A DNA stretch of 64,000 bases, from NCBI GenBank assembly GCA_963556695.1, contig CAUWAG010000010.1:744001-808000 (forward strand), given 5' to 3'. Positions 21,291 through 32,140 of the stretch are shown here, piece by piece. Numbering within the stretch: the first letter of the stretch is position 1; each line of letters opens with the position of its first letter. The position numbers and the translations under genes are program-made. The stretch is from Anthostomella pinea. Lineage: Eukaryota > Ascomycota > Sordariomycetes > Xylariales > Xylariaceae. Below the pieces are notes generated by a model. It was not told where the DNA came from. It searched no databases and saw nothing but the letters and a program-made list of their open reading frames with translations.

Positions 21291-23250
21291 CTACAGTGAC
21301 GTCTTTCCATCGCTCTTCTCCTTGTGCACATTTTCCGGCACGGGCTTCTCCAGAACACCGGCCTCGGGGTCGACGACATGTTCGCCCCTTTTCGCCGCCT
21401 GCACAAGCTCGGGATTCTCTGCCTTGAGCCTCGCAAACGTCCGCTCGGCATCCCACACCCAAGGGCTACGGCCCGCGAACAACAAGTCCATCTCTTCCAA
21501 GGTTCGCTGATTGCTCTCGGGGTAGAAAGCCCAGACAATTGGGATGGCAATCACGTTGCATGCGCCAAAGATGTGCAGTGTAGTTGCACCAATGTCTACT
21601 CTTGGTCAGGTCACTTGCCAACGAGGGGTTCAGGGGTCGTATGAGCAACTTACTCGAGAACATCACAGGGCACAGAAGCGTAAGCCATCCGTTCCCAATA
21701 CTCCAGCCGACCACACCCCAGGCATTGCCCTTGGCACGAACCTGAAGAGGGAATATCTCTGCTGGGTAAAGCCAGGGGACGGTCAACCACGTTGCGCCAA
21801 AGACACTCGTGAATATGAAGACGAACGAAGCTGCCGCAGCGCCGTACGAGTTTGCCTTGCTCAGATCGCCACTATTCCTGGCTTCCTGACCAAGCTGAGA
21901 GAAGGCGCCGGCGAGGAACATGGCTATCCCTTGCCCAGCGGCCCCCCACCACAGAGTCCAGCGACGGCCGATGTGATCTAGTGTGAAGACACAGATGAGC
22001 GTTGCGAACATATAGAAGATGTTGTTGAGCCCGCTTATCCACTGGCTCTTGACCGTGTCGAAACCAGCGATGCGGAAGATGGTGGGCGCGTAGACGGTGA
22101 CCCCAGCAATGCCAACCCATTCCTGGATGATCTGAAGCCAGATGACCAGCTGCACCCGCCGTCCGGTGTGCAGTTCGCCCGACCCGATACCAAAGAGCAT
22201 GTGGTAGTACGAGTTCTTTTGGGATTCGCGAGACTCAAGCTCAACGATGTTCCGAATGTCCTGGAATTCCAGCTCGGCTCTCGTGGCATCGTCGCCCGTG
22301 GATCCGCGCAGGCGGCGGAGTATGTACTGCGCTTCGTCGTTTCTGCCGACCTTGACGAGCCAGCGGGGCGATTCTGGAAAGAACCAGACGATGCCTAGCA
22401 GGAAGAGGAGCGGGATGATCTGGAATGCGATTGGAAACCTCCACCGGATCGCCGAGTTACCATTGTCGACGTATGACAGGCCGAACTCGAGCCAGTAGGC
22501 AACCACGACACCGAAGATGTTGAGCGTGAACTCGATGGCAACGAACTGGCCCCTGGATGTGTGCTCGGCAGTCTCAGTGGCCCTAGACAGCGGAAGTCAG
22601 GCTATAAGCACATAGATATGACGCGCGCGTGGTGTGTGTGTTGGTGTGCGGCAGATGCCTCGGAGACTACTCACCAGACCGGAACGATAGCGTTCAGAAC
22701 ACCTGTCCCAATGCCATTGACCGCGCGAGCTAGGTGAACAATCAGATTGTGTGCCCCTCGGGCGAGCCAGGCGTCAGGAAAAGGACTACTCACCACAGAT
22801 CATCCAGTCATGATTCATGGCCGAGCATTGCAGGCATGCGCCGACGATGGCCCACGCGGCACCTACAGCGATAGTCTTGACTCTGCCGATCTTATCACCC
22901 ACCCAGCCCCCGAGGAGACATCCAAACAGAGTTCCCAGGTAGTATACAGACACGATGCCACCTTGCAATAGACTGTTCGTGATGATTGGTTCCTCGGTCA
23001 CAAGGTCGACATAACCGAAGCCCATCAGGTTGATGTAGTCTTTGGCATTGTTCACACCTCCCATCATTCCTATATTTTCAACGTGTTAGCTAGCTGCCCC
23101 GTTGTGGGATATGCAGTTAGTGTAGGTCGAGTAAGCACCTTGGTCATAGCCGAAGAAGAAGATGGACAGGGCTGCAATGCAGTTGATGGCGATGAGAAGC
23201 TGGCGCTTCTCGAGGAAGTTGGCGACATTGAAGCCGGGTAACCGCTCCAT
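21291..23250 (-). CDS. MFS sugar transporter (SP family, hexose/lactose-permease type)
   Basis: Twelve-helix sugar:proton symporter of the plasma membrane; substrate not assignable. Exons 23250-23139, 23069-22794, 22729-22675, 22582-21654 and 21595-21291 give 558 residues. Each junction restores family sequence: GYDQ-GMMGGVNN, WMIC-ARAVNGIGTG, VPVW-ATETAEHTSRGQFV, PVMFS-NIGATTLHIFGA. SP-family marks are GGWVGDKIGR (helix 2-3 loop), PESPRWLVKVGR at the end of helix 6, the DHIGRRW loop between helices 8 and 9, WLYPAEIFPLQVRAKG, and the exit motif FYPESNQRTLEEMDLLF. Introns are 57-92 nt; two share the donor GTGAGTAGTC and the one at 22674-22583 holds a GT-rich stretch. The C-terminal cytosolic tail (about 75 residues) is Lys/Glu-rich, as in glucose-regulated transporters. 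Confidence 0.93.
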
Positions 23251-24129
23251 TCTGCTCGTGTGTATCAGACAAAAGACTATCTATGCTCGAATTTGTTCAA
23301 CAAGCCCGCGCACCAACATGTACCCTTGAGGGAGGCGACAGGGCGTCATATATATAGTCCCTTTTTCTGAGCGAAGCAAGCCAAAACCGTTTCCGCTATC
23401 GAGTCACGAGGGCACGACCCCCAGGGGACCCCCTCCCTCGTCACATGGGAGCTGAAGCCCAAAGAAGACACCCTTGAGCTCGTTCGGGGCATCTCCCCCA
23501 CAAAGCGTCCCCGAAGCTCCCCCGACCTCCCCAACTTCTCCAGTTCTTCACCCTTGGAGGACATGGATTGGCCTATTACCAAACAGAGAGGGGAGGCTCT
23601 TCGGGACGCGAGTCAGTTGCGGCTCTAGTGCTAACGCTTCTACACGCGCTCCAATCAACCGGACGGCATCGCGTGCTCGTGATCCGACGCGGCTTGATTG
23701 GGTGGAACTTCTCTGCCAAATGTCCAGAACGCTTAGACACATATGAGTCACTCCTGTATGCCATTGAAGAGAACAGTTCGTTTATCGAGGGTTGAAAGCA
23801 CTTGGTACCAGGTCCGGTGTTGATTGATACCTCACACTGAGCTCCCCAAGCCCGACAACCATCGGTCTTCGTCCAGTGAGTCGATCTTGCGTGGGCGCCG
23901 GTCGTATTCCACCCAGTCCAACTCAGTCGAGCATGGTGACCGACACAGGGGCGAAGGAGGTAAGGGCAGAGTGCAGAGTGCAGGTCTCGGTAAGTCGATG
24001 TGAGTACGGACTACTGCAAGTACTGGCAGTCGTGTGACTCGAAAAAGCACTCTCGCGGTAAGACTTCCAAGCTCCCTACAAACAGGTCACGAGAGCGACC
24101 TCCGTCCCCAAACACACCCACGCATTACC
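23251..24129. other. Divergent intergenic region, sugar MFS and GH18 relic
   Basis: About 880 bases between two genes transcribed apart; both promoters must lie here. A CATATATATAG stretch at about 23349 (on the plus strand) is a TATA-like candidate for the transporter, about 100 bases before its start. No gene recognised. Confidence 0.5.
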
Positions 24130-25173
24130 ATGTCTTCCTCCACCCTCTCAGGCCAGCACCGCTTCATCAACGCCGTCTACTACCCGAGCTGGCGCATCTA
24201 CCGCGGCCTCGCCCCTTCATCCCTCCAACTCGACAGCATCAACCGCGTCTTCTACGGCTTCGCGCGCCTCAATGAAGACGGCACGCTCCGGCTCCTCGAT
24301 CCGCACGCCGACCTCGCCATAGCGGCCGACGGCGAACAGGGCTGCCTCGCCGCCCTTGCCAAGCACCAGCACCGTCACCACCTCCACCACCACCTGCAGA
24401 CACTCGTGTCCATCGGCGGTGGAGGAGGCAGCGCCGAATTCCCCACCGTGGCCGCGGACCCAGCGCGCCGCGCCGTCGAGGCCGCGCCTGCCGGGCCTTC
24501 GTCGACGAGCACGGCCTCGACGGCGTGGACATCGACTGGGAGCACCCCGCCACCGCCCACGATGGCGTGAACTACATCGCCCTACTCCGCGCACTGCGCG
24601 CGGCCCTGCCCGCCGACGCGTACTGCCTGCAGCACATCACCCTCCCCGCCGCGGCACAGTTGCCGGACAGCCTGAATCTCATGGCGTACGACTTCACCGG
24701 GCCCTGGACGGACGCCAGCGGCCACCACGCCCAGCTCCTCACGCCTCCGGGCGAGGATCTTCACTCGGCGGAGCGGCACAGCGGCCACGGCGGCGTCGAG
24801 TACCTCCTCGCGCACAACTTCCCGCCGCAAGATCGTCCTAGGCATCCCCGTCTACGCGCGCAGTTTCGCAGGGGCGCACGGCCCGGGCCAGCCGTTCGGC
24901 GAGGCGGCCGAGATGGACTACTGCGAGCTGCCGGCGGACTGGATCCGGGATGCGCGGGTCGACGGGGAAGTGTGTGCCGCGAGTTATGTCGATCACGCGC
25001 CTGATGGGAAGGGCTTCGTGAGTTTCGACGTGCCCGAGACGGTGAGGCGGAAGGCGGAGTACGTCAGGCACATGGGACTCGGCGGGCTGTTCTACTGGAC
25101 CGGCGTGGGGGACGTGATGGGGCCCGGGAGTCTTGTTCGTGCGGGATTCGAGGCACTCAATATCAATGGATGA
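24130..25173 (+). pseudogene. GH18 chitinase-like gene with two frameshifts
   Basis: A GH18 barrel read in three successive frames. Frame 1 (24130 to about 24495) gives RFINAVYYPSWRIY, INRVFYGFARLNEDGTL and LVSIGGGGGSAEF, the last matching the SxGG substrate strand. Frame 2 (about 24490-24830) gives CRAFVDEHGLDGVDIDWEHP, with the full DxxDxDxE catalytic motif, and LNLMAYDFTGPW. Frame 3 (about 24828-25173) gives KIVLGIPVYARSF and GLGGLFYWTGVGD, then stops. There is no signal peptide, so an intracellular class is likely. The region is very GC-rich with C/G runs, so both frameshifts could be assembly errors; if real, the gene is dead. No intron solves either break. Motifs are otherwise intact, which points to recent loss or to sequence error. 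Confidence 0.8.
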
Positions 25174-26207
25174 TCTCCAAGGAATGAGTAGATATGCTTT
25201 GCTACTCATCTGGGTGTGATGGCCACCTTCAGACTACGACCCAGACTGAGTAACCGTGGTTGCTTAGTCTGGAGTCGACACTAGACTCAGACGAGTACTG
25301 GTGTGACCGGTGCTCGGGGGTTCACTCTTGTGCTACGATGCTGCTGCGAGTACTCTGGTCCGCGCCGGCATGGATCCTGAGATGTGGATCGATCACCCCC
25401 AAGTCATCACCTGAGTACCTAGGTCACTGGTCGAGCAGACGTCTAATGGGAAAAGTGTATCGATAAGTTTGTACATCAAGCTCCTCGTGGACCGACAGTC
25501 ACGCTAGTCTGACCATTGCAACGGTCTACGTCTCTTCCTTCTACTGCTAATTCTCATGTAGTGTTAGCGGAAGGGTGATCTACCTCGGTGTGTCCGCCAG
25601 GCTCACTTTATTTCCTCAGGTACACTCAGCCCTCATAAGTCTCCGTACGTGCCGTGTTAGAAGAATTCCAGATCACACACAAAATTTTGGAAATGCTGGA
25701 ATAAGCAGACAGGAATAAGTAGCTCATAATTATAAAGTCATTTTTATACTTATTCTAGCGTGCTTATTCCATAAACGCACTTTTTACTTGGTGAATGAGT
25801 GGTGTGTGCAACTAGACCAGAGGGAAAGAAATGGCAAGACATTGGGCTAGCAAGTAGTGTCTGGCACGTAAGACTGTGAGCATATTGTGCAAAGAATGTA
25901 TCTAGATGTATTAGGTTGCATCGACTACCTGTCTAGCCGTGTCTCCCCAGCGCAGATATGTATATAACGGCCCGTAGCCTGGTCCCGCATCCATGACCAA
26001 GTGAGTGAAACCAAGGGCCGATACTCAATGCAGTGGGAGAAAACTGTTCGCGTGCTGGGCCTGTCCCTTTTGTTGAACACCTGTGAAATGATCCTTCCTC
26101 AATTGGGGCCCCTGATGAAAGCTGTGCGGCGATTCAAGTCAATCTCATTGCTAGTAAAGGGACGGGAAGAAACAACAACATACTAAGCTTTCACGACATT
26201 CGAGAGC
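25174..26207. other. Intergenic with MITE-like copy
   Basis: No gene recognised. It holds the degraded MITE copy at 25623. A TATATATAACG stretch lies at about 25959. The end near 26207 is the 3' flank of the minus-strand gene. Confidence 0.5.
25623..25800. mobile_element. MITE-like element, copy 1 (right end degraded)
   Basis: Starts after TA (25621-25622) with CACTCAGCCCTCATAAGTC, the same terminal sequence as both ends of the element at 27733-27981. Inside, GGAATAAGCA and GGAATAAGTA (about 25700-25720) face TACTTATTC and TGCTTATTCC (about 25747-25769), giving an imperfect palindrome as in the other copy. The right terminal inverted repeat is not recognisable, so the end position is approximate. 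Confidence 0.6.
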
Positions 26208-27005
26208 TTAGGGGATGGGCGACTTGTCGGCATCGCCGGGCTGGCTCGACTGGGTGTCGCGTCTCTTCTTTTCCATGTTCTTGCCTTCGGCGCCACTGTC
26301 AGATGCAGACGATTCTGGGCCTCGTGCCTTCAGCTTCTCCTGGGCGTCGTGACGATGCATCATCATTTCGACAAGACCGGGGTTGGTGAGTTCGTCAGCT
26401 CGGGCTTGTTGGACATCCTCCCAGGCACGGATTGCCTCCTTGACCTCGTTCAGCATGGCCATGTTCTTGTTGCGCACTCTGAACTGCTCCTGGGTATCCG
26501 AAGCCAAGAATTCCTGATCAGAAACAGTGGTCTGCAGCACATCGTGGATGCTTCCCTTCTTAATGTGGAGTAGACCGATCTTCAGGGCGATTTCGCCGTT
26601 GGTCATCTGGTTCAGGTCATGATACTTCGGAAGATCGAACCCGTCGCCGATTGGAGCCTTGATCTTTCGGATAGAGAGGTCCTCTAGCTTCGGGGTTTTG
26701 AAGGAGACCCCCTTGCCTGCTCGCGTGTGACCCTCGGGTGCGCTGGCTCTGCGAAGGCGGCTCTCCTGTATTCGAGAGACGTTCAGATGGCCAGCAGAGG
26801 CGGGAGGCGGGACTGTGGTGGTGGTGACGGCGGCGTGGTGAAAGGCGGGAACAGGAGGGGTACTGCCACGACGGATAGTACCAGGGCCAGAGACAGGGGC
26901 TCCGGCGTCTCTCGAGTTGACCCAGCCCTGGTCGGTGCGTACAGCGCCAGCACCCGTGTAAGGTGTAGTGTAAGGTTTGTAGTCTTTGTCGTCGGAGGCG
27001 CCCAT
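26208..27005 (-). CDS. Conserved-looking fungal protein of unknown function (265 aa)
   Basis: Intronless 265-residue product that I do not recognise with a function. The N-terminal half (1-90) is basic and low in complexity, with YTTPYTGAGAVRTDQGWVN and Pro/Thr runs, and is probably disordered. The central part (about 100-215) looks folded and helical: VSFKTPKLEDLSIRKIKAP, GDGFDLPKYHDLNQMTNGEI, then GLLHIKKGSIHDVLQ and NKNMAMLNEVKEAIRAWED. The C-terminal 40 residues are charged (Glu/Lys/Ser). No signal peptide or membrane helix. Codon use and the uninterrupted length support a real gene. The start Met is followed by GASDDKDYKPY. It lies between two MITE-like copies. Confidence 0.7.
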   Translation of the reverse strand: MGASDDKDYKPYTTPYTGAGAVRTDQGWVNSRDAGAPVSGPGTIRRGSTPPVPAFHHAAVTTTTVPPPASAGHLNVSRIQESRLRRASAPEGHTRAGKGVSFKTPKLEDLSIRKIKAPIGDGFDLPKYHDLNQMTNGEIALKIGLLHIKKGSIHDVLQTTVSDQEFLASDTQEQFRVRNKNMAMLNEVKEAIRAWEDVQQARADELTNPGLVEMMMHRHDAQEKLKARGPESSASDSGAEGKNMEKKRRDTQSSQPGDADKSPIP

Positions 27006-27732
27006 GGTTAGTTCTGGAAGCTGTGGGAGATCCTATTAGACACGATTTAGTACAAGGAATCCCACAAAGCTGCGCAAAAGTAGTATGAAAAGAGTGTGGA
27101 AGGAGCCACGAGCTCGAAAGGGAAGGTGACGAGGATGGGACAAATCCATCCATACTTTGGGGGAATCAAAGGTACAAAGGAAGGGATCCTGAGGCGGAAT
27201 GAGCTTCAGCACAAGCCAGGATGATGGATGCGGGTGGTACAGATGCAGAATGCGTCTGGTGAAGAAGGGCAGGCACGACCAATCTGGGCAACCAGAAACG
27301 ACACGATTGGGTGCGAGATGGAGGTTGGGTGGTGCGGCTCGTGTGGAAGGGTAAGGTATGCTTGGAAATGAAGGGAATACCTCGAGAACGGAGAGACTGA
27401 CGGTTTGTAGTTTGTGGTCGTTGGAGCCGAAGAGAGGTGGCAGGTGACGCCAACCTCGAGGTAAAAACAAGCACTCCTTGAGATCAATACGAAGTGAAGG
27501 TCGCCACGGAGACTCACGCCCTGGAGGGACGATGGCGTGATGAAAGGGTGCAGACTGCGGGTTTCACCGGAAACAATTAAGGTTGATGCAATGGATGTTG
27601 TTTGTTTGCTTCGGTGAGGAGTGACGTGCGTGCAGGTGCTTCATGCTGGACATTGGTTTCCAGAGTCACGGGGGCACCGGGCAGGTGGAAGCGACGACCG
27701 TGATGTGAGATGAACTGTACATAGGTAATGTA

Positions 27733-27902
27733 CACTGAGCCCCCATAAGTCTCTGCACACCAGAGAAATTTATAAAATCGGAATAAGCACCATGGAATAA
27801 GCATTAGCAGTGGCTTATCAAACCAGAGCTGCTTATTTCTGTATGCTTATTCCAGTATTTCGATATTTCCCTACAGGTGATCTGAGTCTTATCTTGTCAA
27901 CG

Positions 27903-27964
<62 letters not shown>

Positions 27965-27981
27965 CTTATGAGGGCTGAGTG
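27733..27981. mobile_element. MITE, Tc1/mariner-like, with TA target duplication
   Basis: A 249-base non-coding element. The left end CACTGAGCCCCCATAAGTC and the right end GACTTATGAGGGCTGAGTG are inverted repeats of about 19 bases with two mismatches, and TA lies on both sides (27731-27732, 27982-27983). The interior repeats GGAATAAGCA twice and carries TGCTTATTTC and TGCTTATTCC in opposite sense. The AC/AG microsatellite lies inside the right half. It is a non-autonomous relative of the copy at 25623. Confidence 0.78.
27906..27961. repeat. Compound microsatellite (AC)n(AG)n
   Basis: About 14 AC units run directly into about 13 AG units, inside the MITE near its right inverted repeat. The first copy of the MITE lacks it. 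Confidence 0.95.
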
Positions 27982-28938
27982 TACCCAATGTACCGACACC
28001 TTCCCTGACTTGTATCACTGAATGAATCAAACATCCGTATTACAATCCATCTAGTACACACTCGAGGTGAAATTGTGCCGATAGATAATCCCATATAGTC
28101 ATTTGCTGGCCTTTATCGCAGTACCTATCCTCTTGTCAGTCCTGCTCGGCAACTATGAGTATGAACCTCTCTAAGCACCAAGGCAGCTGAATATATATAT
28201 ATATATACATATCCTAAGCTGTACTATTTTACTGTTCGATTGGTAGATCACCGCATAGACATGCCGCACCAGATGGGCATTATTGGTCTTGTGTCGCTCC
28301 ACACACTCGTCATCATGATCTCACAAGGGCATCCGTTGGGTAGGTGTCTGGCGAAAGGGGTATCAGGTGCCTTACATCTTCGTTCCCATTCGTGGGCACC
28401 ATAGCCCAGGGTCATTCTGCTTAGCCACGTTCCGCAACAGACCATCTATCCTGTCATTCTCAGACTGCCCAACACCCAAATTAGTGGGTTTGACCATCCC
28501 CGACGCACGAGCAGTACTCTACTGAATCATCGATTCGCAGCCTCTTGTACTTGGTCAGTGCCATGAGTTGGGCACTCAATGGACACACAGTCGGGCTCTC
28601 CTCCTTCGGTTAAATCAGAGCTCCCAGGACCTCCAGGTGGTGAATGGCGGTGAGGACATAGTAAACAGGAGCCTCGGGGAATTAGAGACCACCATCCAAG
28701 GGCACAAGTCTGAAATCTATCGATTGGAAGATCTGATGTCCCGTGCACGGGCACGATGGCCCGAAATCGAGCGAGCCGGGATGCTGGGCGATTCCCGTTG
28801 TATATGGGCCCCGTTCAAGGGATTGGTTCCATTTCAGAGCTACACCAAGACGGCTCCAACCAGAAGGGTCTGGGAAGGGGTGCCGAGCAATACCTTGTGC
28901 ACCTGGAGACCGCAGTCTCGGTCACGATTGATTCGGAT

Positions 28939-29656
28939 TCATGACTTGATAGTATATCCTCCTTGGTAGAAGAAGCCACCAGTACAAGCGAGGGAAGCAA
29001 CGGCTAGAGGCAGTTCGAGCTCAATGACAGACCAAACCCACAGGCAGCCCAACGGCGGAGACCGCTTCATGACAGCAATGTATCCGTAGGTGGTCGAGAT
29101 GTGGACCAGGTAGCACCCGGAGGCGATGCTTGCGGCGAGGAAGATAGTCTGCCGCAAATAGGGCTGGAACCGGAGAGGTAAACCGGGTAGGAGGACGGGC
29201 GATGACGGATGGGGATGGAGCACGTAGAAGAGCAGAAAGAACACTGTAGCCCGGGACCGTTAGCTTGAAAGGTCATCAAGACGACGACGGTGTGGGCATG
29301 ATGGACTCACCAATCATAGCTTGCACAGCCCGGATGACGATATCGGGCCAGACGAGTCGCATTGCGTACTGATGTTGGACGAGGACGTCGAGGGTAAAGT
29401 GCAACATGGCCAAGCTCACACTCCAGAGTATTGTCTCCATGACCCTCTCGAAAACTGGCGACAGTGGTGCATCCTCTTCGTCCTCCTCGGCGCCCTCTCG
29501 TCGTGCTCGTTGACTCTTCTCGCGCCGCTCTGCTTGCTCAAAGAGGTTGCGCTCGTCGGCGAGCTGGAGCAGGGTGGTCTCGTTCGGGCCGGAGCGGTCG
29601 GGCTGTGCGAGCTTGGTGTCGCCAGCAGCTTTTCTTTCTTTCCGGGTCCGTACCAT
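28939..29656 (-). CDS. Fungal multi-pass membrane protein (DUF7719-like)
   Basis: Exon 1 29656-29311, intron 29310-29244 (GTGAGT to CAG), exon 2 29243-28939, 216 residues. The N-terminal 75 residues are cytosolic and charged: RTRKERKAAGDTKLAQPDRSG, TTLLQLADERNLFEQAERRE, then an acidic stretch EEDEEDAPLSP. Four hydrophobic segments follow, about 88-105 (LWSVSLAMLHFTLDVLV), 117-130 (VFFLLFYVLHPHPS), 145-163 and 185-208. The linker PSSPVLLPGLPLRFQPYLRQ and CLWVWSVIELELPLAV look strongly conserved. I recall this layout from a fungal family annotated DUF7719; the role is unknown. The junction ATT G/TG restores IVFFLLF in helix 2, which supports the intron. Confidence 0.82.
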
Positions 29657-30717
29657 GGTGATTATTCGCGGAGGCCGAGGTGCGCTGTCGATACAGGGAG
29701 GTTGAAAAGCGAGTGACTGAAGTTCCAAGGTTGGAGCTTTCGATATAGCTCTCGTCAGGGGTCCTGAATGCCAATGGGTACCTTGAAGATGCCTGCCCCA
29801 CACAAGCTGTATTTACCTACCAATAAGAAGAGGGCTTCCGGACAGACACACCCGACTGGAGGGCTGCGGGGACAGTTATTATGTTCGTACCTGCACCTTG
29901 AACCTTCTACGGCAGGCACATCCTATCCCTTCCAAGTTGGCATATGCATGACACACATGCACGCACAGTAATAAGTAAGCAGTACCGGTACCTCAACTTG
30001 CATTCCAAGTCATGATTCGGGGAGCAACGACTCCCACGAGGCGGAAGAGGCTCTTCAACGGCACGAGAGCGGATAGCTGCCGATAGCAGCAGTATGTAAG
30101 CTCCACCTCTTATTGACGATCTCTTCCCAATGTGGTGTCTGCCACTCTGACCTCCGACTTCCGAATTGGCCTGTCGCTTGTCAAATTTGCCCATCCCCAG
30201 CTTTCTCGCGTCTAATTAATCGTCGTAAGGGGTCGTCGGTGGTCAGTGGTCGTCACCCATCACCCATCACCCGTCACCCGTCACTACTGGTACGTAAAAT
30301 GGCAAGGTGGCATTATCTCTCGTTTGCATATCGTCGAATTTCTCATTTCCCATTTCCAGACTGAGGGGGGTAGAGAGCCCTTTTCTACCCCTTCGCGTCC
30401 CTTCGCGTCTCTCCCCGCCGCTTTCTGGAGAACAGCTTCTACGTGTGCCAACTAGCTACCGGTACTGCTCGATAAGGATACCAATTGGTGTCCGCAAGTG
30501 CGAATATTAGGTTGTGCGTTGGGAGGGGACGACGTTAGACCCCGCGTTGCCGCAAGGCCACTTATTACTGTACCAGACACCGAGCGAGCGTCGGGACACA
30601 CCACACCCAACGGCGCGCGCTGATCGCCGCCACATACTCTCAGGAGTAGGGACGAGCCCGATCACGAGTTTTCGAACTTACACATTGACGGCGCGTCCGA
30701 AACGCTTAGAGCTCAAG
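29657..30717. other. Divergent intergenic region with heptamer repeat
   Basis: Promoters of the membrane-protein gene (minus) and the PIG-L gene (plus) must lie here. A tandem GTCACCC/ATCACCC repeat lies at 30252-30284. No gene recognised. Confidence 0.5.
30252..30284. repeat. Heptamer tandem repeat (RTCACCC)
   Basis: Units GTCACCC, ATCACCC, ATCACCC, GTCACCC and a partial GTCAC in direct array; 33 bases. Confidence 0.9.
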
Positions 30718-31841
30718 ATGGACACGGACACGCAAACGCTCCTCCTCGCGCTCGCCATCCCGCTGATCGGCCTGCCGCTGCTCTACACCTACACCGCGTC
30801 CGCCACCGCCGCCCGCCTGCCGACCCTGCGCAACAAGCGCATCTGCCTGCTGATCGCCCACCCAGACGACGAGGCCATGTTCTTTGCGCCCACCGTGCTG
30901 GCGCTCACGCGACCTGAGACGGGAAACCATGTCAAGATCCTGTGTCTGAGCATTGGCGACGCCGACGGTCTGGGCGAGACACGCAAGCGCGAGCTGGTGC
31001 GCAGTGCCATGTTGCTGGGGTGCAGGCAGGAGGATGACGTGTTTGTGATTGACAGTCCGTAAGTCTCCTTATTCCTTTCACGCGACTTCACTATGGGCAG
31101 GAGTCTTGGAGGAGGTCATCGTGGGAAGATTCAGGGGGGATGGGGCAGACGGAAGCGCTCGAGCATGCCCCCCTCCCCCTCCCCCTTTTCCGCAGAGAGA
31201 TAGCAGGCAGACAAATCCGAACTACAAGGTGCGGCGGAATGCTGACCAACCGGCCAACACACAGCGACTTCCCCGACTCCATCACCACAGAGTGGGATCC
31301 GACGCGCATCAGCGCCCTCCTGAGCAGCGCCTTCGCGCCGCACCTCTCGTCGAAAAAGGACAACAGCACCGCGCCGACCGCCCTGATCGACGCCCTCGTG
31401 ACCTTCGACGCCTGCGGCGTCTCCTCGCACCCGAACCACATCTCGCTCTACCACGGCGCCCACGCCTTCGTGCGCGCCCTCGTGCACGACAAGCCCGGCT
31501 GGGCCTCGCCCGTCGACCTGTACACCCTGTCCTCGGTCAGCGTGCTGCGCAAGTACGTCGGCTTCCTCGATATGTTCGCCACCATGGTGGCGCTGGCCTG
31601 GGCGGCCATGGCGGCGGGCGGGGGGAAGAAGAAGGGCGCGAAGCGGAAGAGCGACAGGGGCAACCCGGGCGTCCTGGTCAACATGAGCGCCCTGGTCGGC
31701 GGCCGCGAGAGCTATGGCACGGCGCGCTGCGCCATGACACAGGCGCACAAGAGCCAGATGGTGTGGTTCCGGTGGGGGTGGATCGCGCTCAGTCGGTACA
31801 TGGTCATCAATGACCTGCGCCTCGAGAAGGTCAAGTCGTGA
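30718..31841 (+). CDS. GPI12: GlcNAc-PI de-N-acetylase, PIG-L/GPI12 family
   Basis: Removes the acetyl group from GlcNAc-phosphatidylinositol, the second step of GPI-anchor synthesis, at the cytosolic face of the ER. Exon 1 30718-31058, intron 31059-31264 (206 nt, long for this window, with a C-rich tract), exon 2 31265-31841; 305 residues. A single N-terminal membrane helix covers about 8-27. The zinc/catalytic motif is AHPDDE at 47-52, with Asp50 and Asp51, and the second metal-binding motif is HPNH at 169-172 in GVSSHPNH. KILCLSIGDADGLGETRKREL is also typical. The junction CC/C GAC restores IDSPDFPDS. A helix at about 212-231 is followed by a basic GGGKKKGAKRK stretch. The fungal enzyme usually has this length. 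Confidence 0.92.
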
Positions 31842-32140
31842 CTAGCCAGCGTGCTTTCACGGGCGAAGCCAAGTTCGGATGGCCGTAGGTCCGCATCTCA
31901 AATCATGGTAGCATACTATCATGAAGCATATAATTCACGGCGAGGCGAGGGAGCGGCTCTGGATAGGGGCCATCTTCCGTCATTAAAAGCGGTGTCATGT
32001 CTCCTGCGAGAAGCAGTCGAGTATATTGCATACAAACCGCCTTAGCTGCCGCCACCTCCACAGAGAAGGGGCTGGCATGGTGTACGTACAAATCAAAGAC
32101 CACTTGAATATAAAACTTGTACACTTCAGGACCAAATCCA

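Larger units (their letters stand above)
27006..28938. other. Intergenic with MITE and AC/AG microsatellite
   Basis: About 1.9 kb. The first 500 bases are the promoter side of the minus-strand gene at 26208. The MITE at 27733 and an AT microsatellite (about 28191-28207) follow. A plus-strand frame at about 28568-28969 has no recognised motif and no ATG near its start. Otherwise nothing seen. Confidence 0.5.

Noticed and set aside
28568..28969. 133-codon plus-strand frame with a helical stretch
   Set aside because: It starts with TTG, the first ATG is far inside, and the C-terminal part looks random; three frames are open at the same place.
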